DNA of 5,801 nucleotides from positions 1-5,801 of the forward strand of contig JAGXHS010000026.1 in NCBI GenBank assembly GCA_024636075.1. Direction: 5' to 3'. Below, one piece after another: positions 4,637 to 5,801 of the stretch. The stretch is from Propionibacteriaceae bacterium (GTDB taxonomy: Bacteria; Actinomycetota; Actinomycetes; Propionibacteriales; Propionibacteriaceae). The notes under the pieces are model-generated. The model ran no database searches, was not told where the DNA came from, and was given only the letters and a program-made list of their open reading frames with translations. A program made the translations under genes and the position numbers. Numbering within the stretch: the first letter of the stretch is position 1; each line of letters starts with the position of its first letter.

Positions 4637-5801
4637 ATGATGACGCAGGTGCGTGGCACGCCGATGCCGCCCGAGCCACCAGGGCCGCCGCGTGAAGTGA
4701 GCACGCCGCTGCTGGCCGGGGCTGGAGTTTGCCGCAATGCCACCGACTTGCTGCTCGCGCGGCTCGCGGAGTCGCCCGACCACGTCGCGTTCGAGGTGCG
4801 TGCCCAGGGAGCGCCGGTGACCGGACCGTGGCGGCCGGTGACGACCGCCGAGTTCGTCGCCCGGGTGCGCCTCCTGGGACGCGGGCTGGTCGCGGTGGGG
4901 ACGGAGCCCGGCGACGCGGTCGCGATCATGGCCGACACCCGCTACGAGTGGGCGGTGGCCGAGATGGCGTGCTGGTTCGCTGGTGCGGTGGTGGTGCCCG
5001 TCTACGGCACCTCCGCCGCTGGCCAGGTCGAGACCATTGTCGCCGACGCCGCCGTCAGGCTCGGGTTGGCCGGCTCCGCGGCGCAGGCCGACCTGCTGCG
5101 GGACGCGTTGGCCGCGCGGGGCGGGGACGCGTTGGGTGTGTGGACGATGGACGCCGACCCAGGCCATGACCTCGACGACCTCGAGGGACGCGCCGACGCG
5201 GTCGGAGAGCAGGTACTGGAGGAGCGCCGCAGGCGAGCGGACCTCGACACTCTCGCTACAATCGTCTACACCTCGGGGACCACCGCCGCGCCCAAGGGAG
5301 CCCTGATCACGCACGGCAACTTCGTGCTCCAGGTGTTCAACATCGCCCTTGCCTACACCGAAGTGGTCAAGCCAGACGGCAACACGATCATCTTCCTGCC
5401 GCTGGCCCACGTGCTGGCGCGCGCCCTCCAGTTGATCTGCCTGGCCAAAGGCATGCGGATCGCCCACCTTGCCGATCCGCGCGAGGTCGTGCCTTCGCTG
5501 GCGGTGCTGCGTCCCACCTTCCTGGTGGTGGTTCCTCGGGTGCTCCAGAAGGTGCAGGCTGCGGCCGCGGCCGCAGCGGCCCGCAAGCGCCTCGGCCCGG
5601 TGTGGGCCGCAGCGCAGGCCACCGCGGTCTCGTGGGGCCGGTTCGCCGAGCGCCTCCAGGACGACCCCACGGCGCGGCCGTCCCCGTGGCTCACCGTGCG
5701 CCGGCGCGTGTTCGACCGGCTGTTCTTCGCCCGGCTGCGCGCCCTGCTGGGCGGCCGGATCGAATACATCCTCTCCGGCGCCGCGCCCCTCGACGCCGAG
5801 C
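4637..5801 (+). CDS. AMP-forming long-chain fatty-acid--CoA ligase, FadD15-like (3' end beyond the window)
   Basis: The first 388 residues of an ANL-superfamily adenylating enzyme that activates fatty acids to acyl-AMP and then acyl-CoA. Seen: TRYEWAVAEMACWFAGAVVV (101-120) and PVYGTSAAGQV (121-131), the ATP-binding loop IVYTSGTTAAPKGALITHGN (209-228), IIFLPLAHVLARA (251-263), VVPRVLQKV (298-306), FDRLFFARLRALLGG (359-373) and SGAAPLDAE (380-388). Order and spacing follow mycobacterial FadD15, about 600 residues, so roughly a third is missing. The start is the first of two adjacent ATGs, placed 11 bases after AGGA. Homology to FadD15 begins only near residue 18, so the Pro-rich MPPEPPGPP segment is either an extension or a sign of a later start, such as the GTG at 4697. 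Odd: the loop has Ala217 where the consensus YTSGTTGxPKG has Gly, and an alanine run stands at 308-315. Confidence 0.92.
   Translation, partial: MMTQVRGTPMPPEPPGPPREVSTPLLAGAGVCRNATDLLLARLAESPDHVAFEVRAQGAPVTGPWRPVTTAEFVARVRLLGRGLVAVGTEPGDAVAIMADTRYEWAVAEMACWFAGAVVVPVYGTSAAGQVETIVADAAVRLGLAGSAAQADLLRDALAARGGDALGVWTMDADPGHDLDDLEGRADAVGEQVLEERRRRADLDTLATIVYTSGTTAAPKGALITHGNFVLQVFNIALAYTEVVKPDGNTIIFLPLAHVLARALQLICLAKGMRIAHLADPREVVPSLAVLRPTFLVVVPRVLQKVQAAAAAAAARKRLGPVWAAAQATAVSWGRFAERLQDDPTARPSPWLTVRRRVFDRLFFARLRALLGGRIEYILSGAAPLDAE
5558..5581 (+). repeat. GC-only alanine-codon tract in the synthetase gene
   Basis: Eight consecutive alanine codons (GCT GCG GCC GCG GCC GCA GCG GCC) encode residues 308-315, just after the conserved PRVLQK motif. 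In FadD15 the same place holds a mixed helical segment. Most likely this is GC-driven simple-sequence expansion within a helix, without functional meaning. Confidence 0.6.

Noticed and set aside
4507..4938. Upstream extension of the DUF1295 reading frame to a 433-residue protein
   Set aside because: The extra 144 residues are Arg/Ser/Pro-rich, lack family similarity and overlap the start of the divergent acyl-CoA synthetase. The frame is open only because of GC-rich antisense codon bias.
4523..5467. Long minus-strand open frame of 314 codons
   Set aside because: It is antisense to the clearly recognisable acyl-CoA synthetase and its composition (His/Gly/Arg-rich, no domains) is that of a shadow frame.

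Overview
The window is GC-rich, densely coded DNA with GTG starts, strongly G/C-biased third codon positions and probable leaderless transcripts. Together with the matches noted below, this points to a chromosome of a high-GC actinobacterium. I cannot place it to genus.

Left block (1-2975). Two minus-strand genes look like an operon. A flavoprotein of the alkyl-DHAP synthase-like FAD oxidase family (500-1897) is followed 44 bases later by the start of a glycerol-kinase-like FGGY sugar/polyol kinase (455 down to the window edge). A YhfZ-type regulator (about 2022-2975) is divergently transcribed. The 124-base gap between the divergent starts holds a perfect 6+6 inverted repeat just upstream of the flavoprotein ribosome-binding site, the natural candidate for the regulator's operator. 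I infer a small regulated catabolic locus in which one enzyme phosphorylates a polyol-like compound and the other oxidises a related metabolite. Two glycerol-contacting residues of E. coli GlpK are replaced in the kinase, so the substrate is probably not glycerol.

Middle block (2976-3636). This stretch has almost no intact coding sequence. It holds a tRNA-Ser(GGA) gene with encoded CCA (3227-3314), preceded by a bulged hairpin and a weak promoter. After a non-coding stretch comes a 38-codon remnant (3509-3622) of the N-terminus of an Abi_2-family (AbiD/AbiF-like) phage-defence protein. It has no usable start and its homology breaks off just before the next gene. The arrangement looks like the scar of an accessory element beside a tRNA gene.

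Right block (3637-5801). This block is visibly more GC-rich. A DUF1295 / steroid 5-alpha-reductase-like membrane protein (minus strand, 3637-4506) and an AMP-forming long-chain acyl-CoA synthetase of FadD15 type (plus strand, from 4637, cut by the window end) diverge from a 130-base intergenic region. Both fit lipid or isoprenoid metabolism.

I found no CRISPR array, insertion sequence or complete mobile element. The best leads are the kinase/AGPS-like flavoprotein/YhfZ-like regulator locus and the defence-gene remnant beside the tRNA. Family comparisons were made from memory, without database searches.
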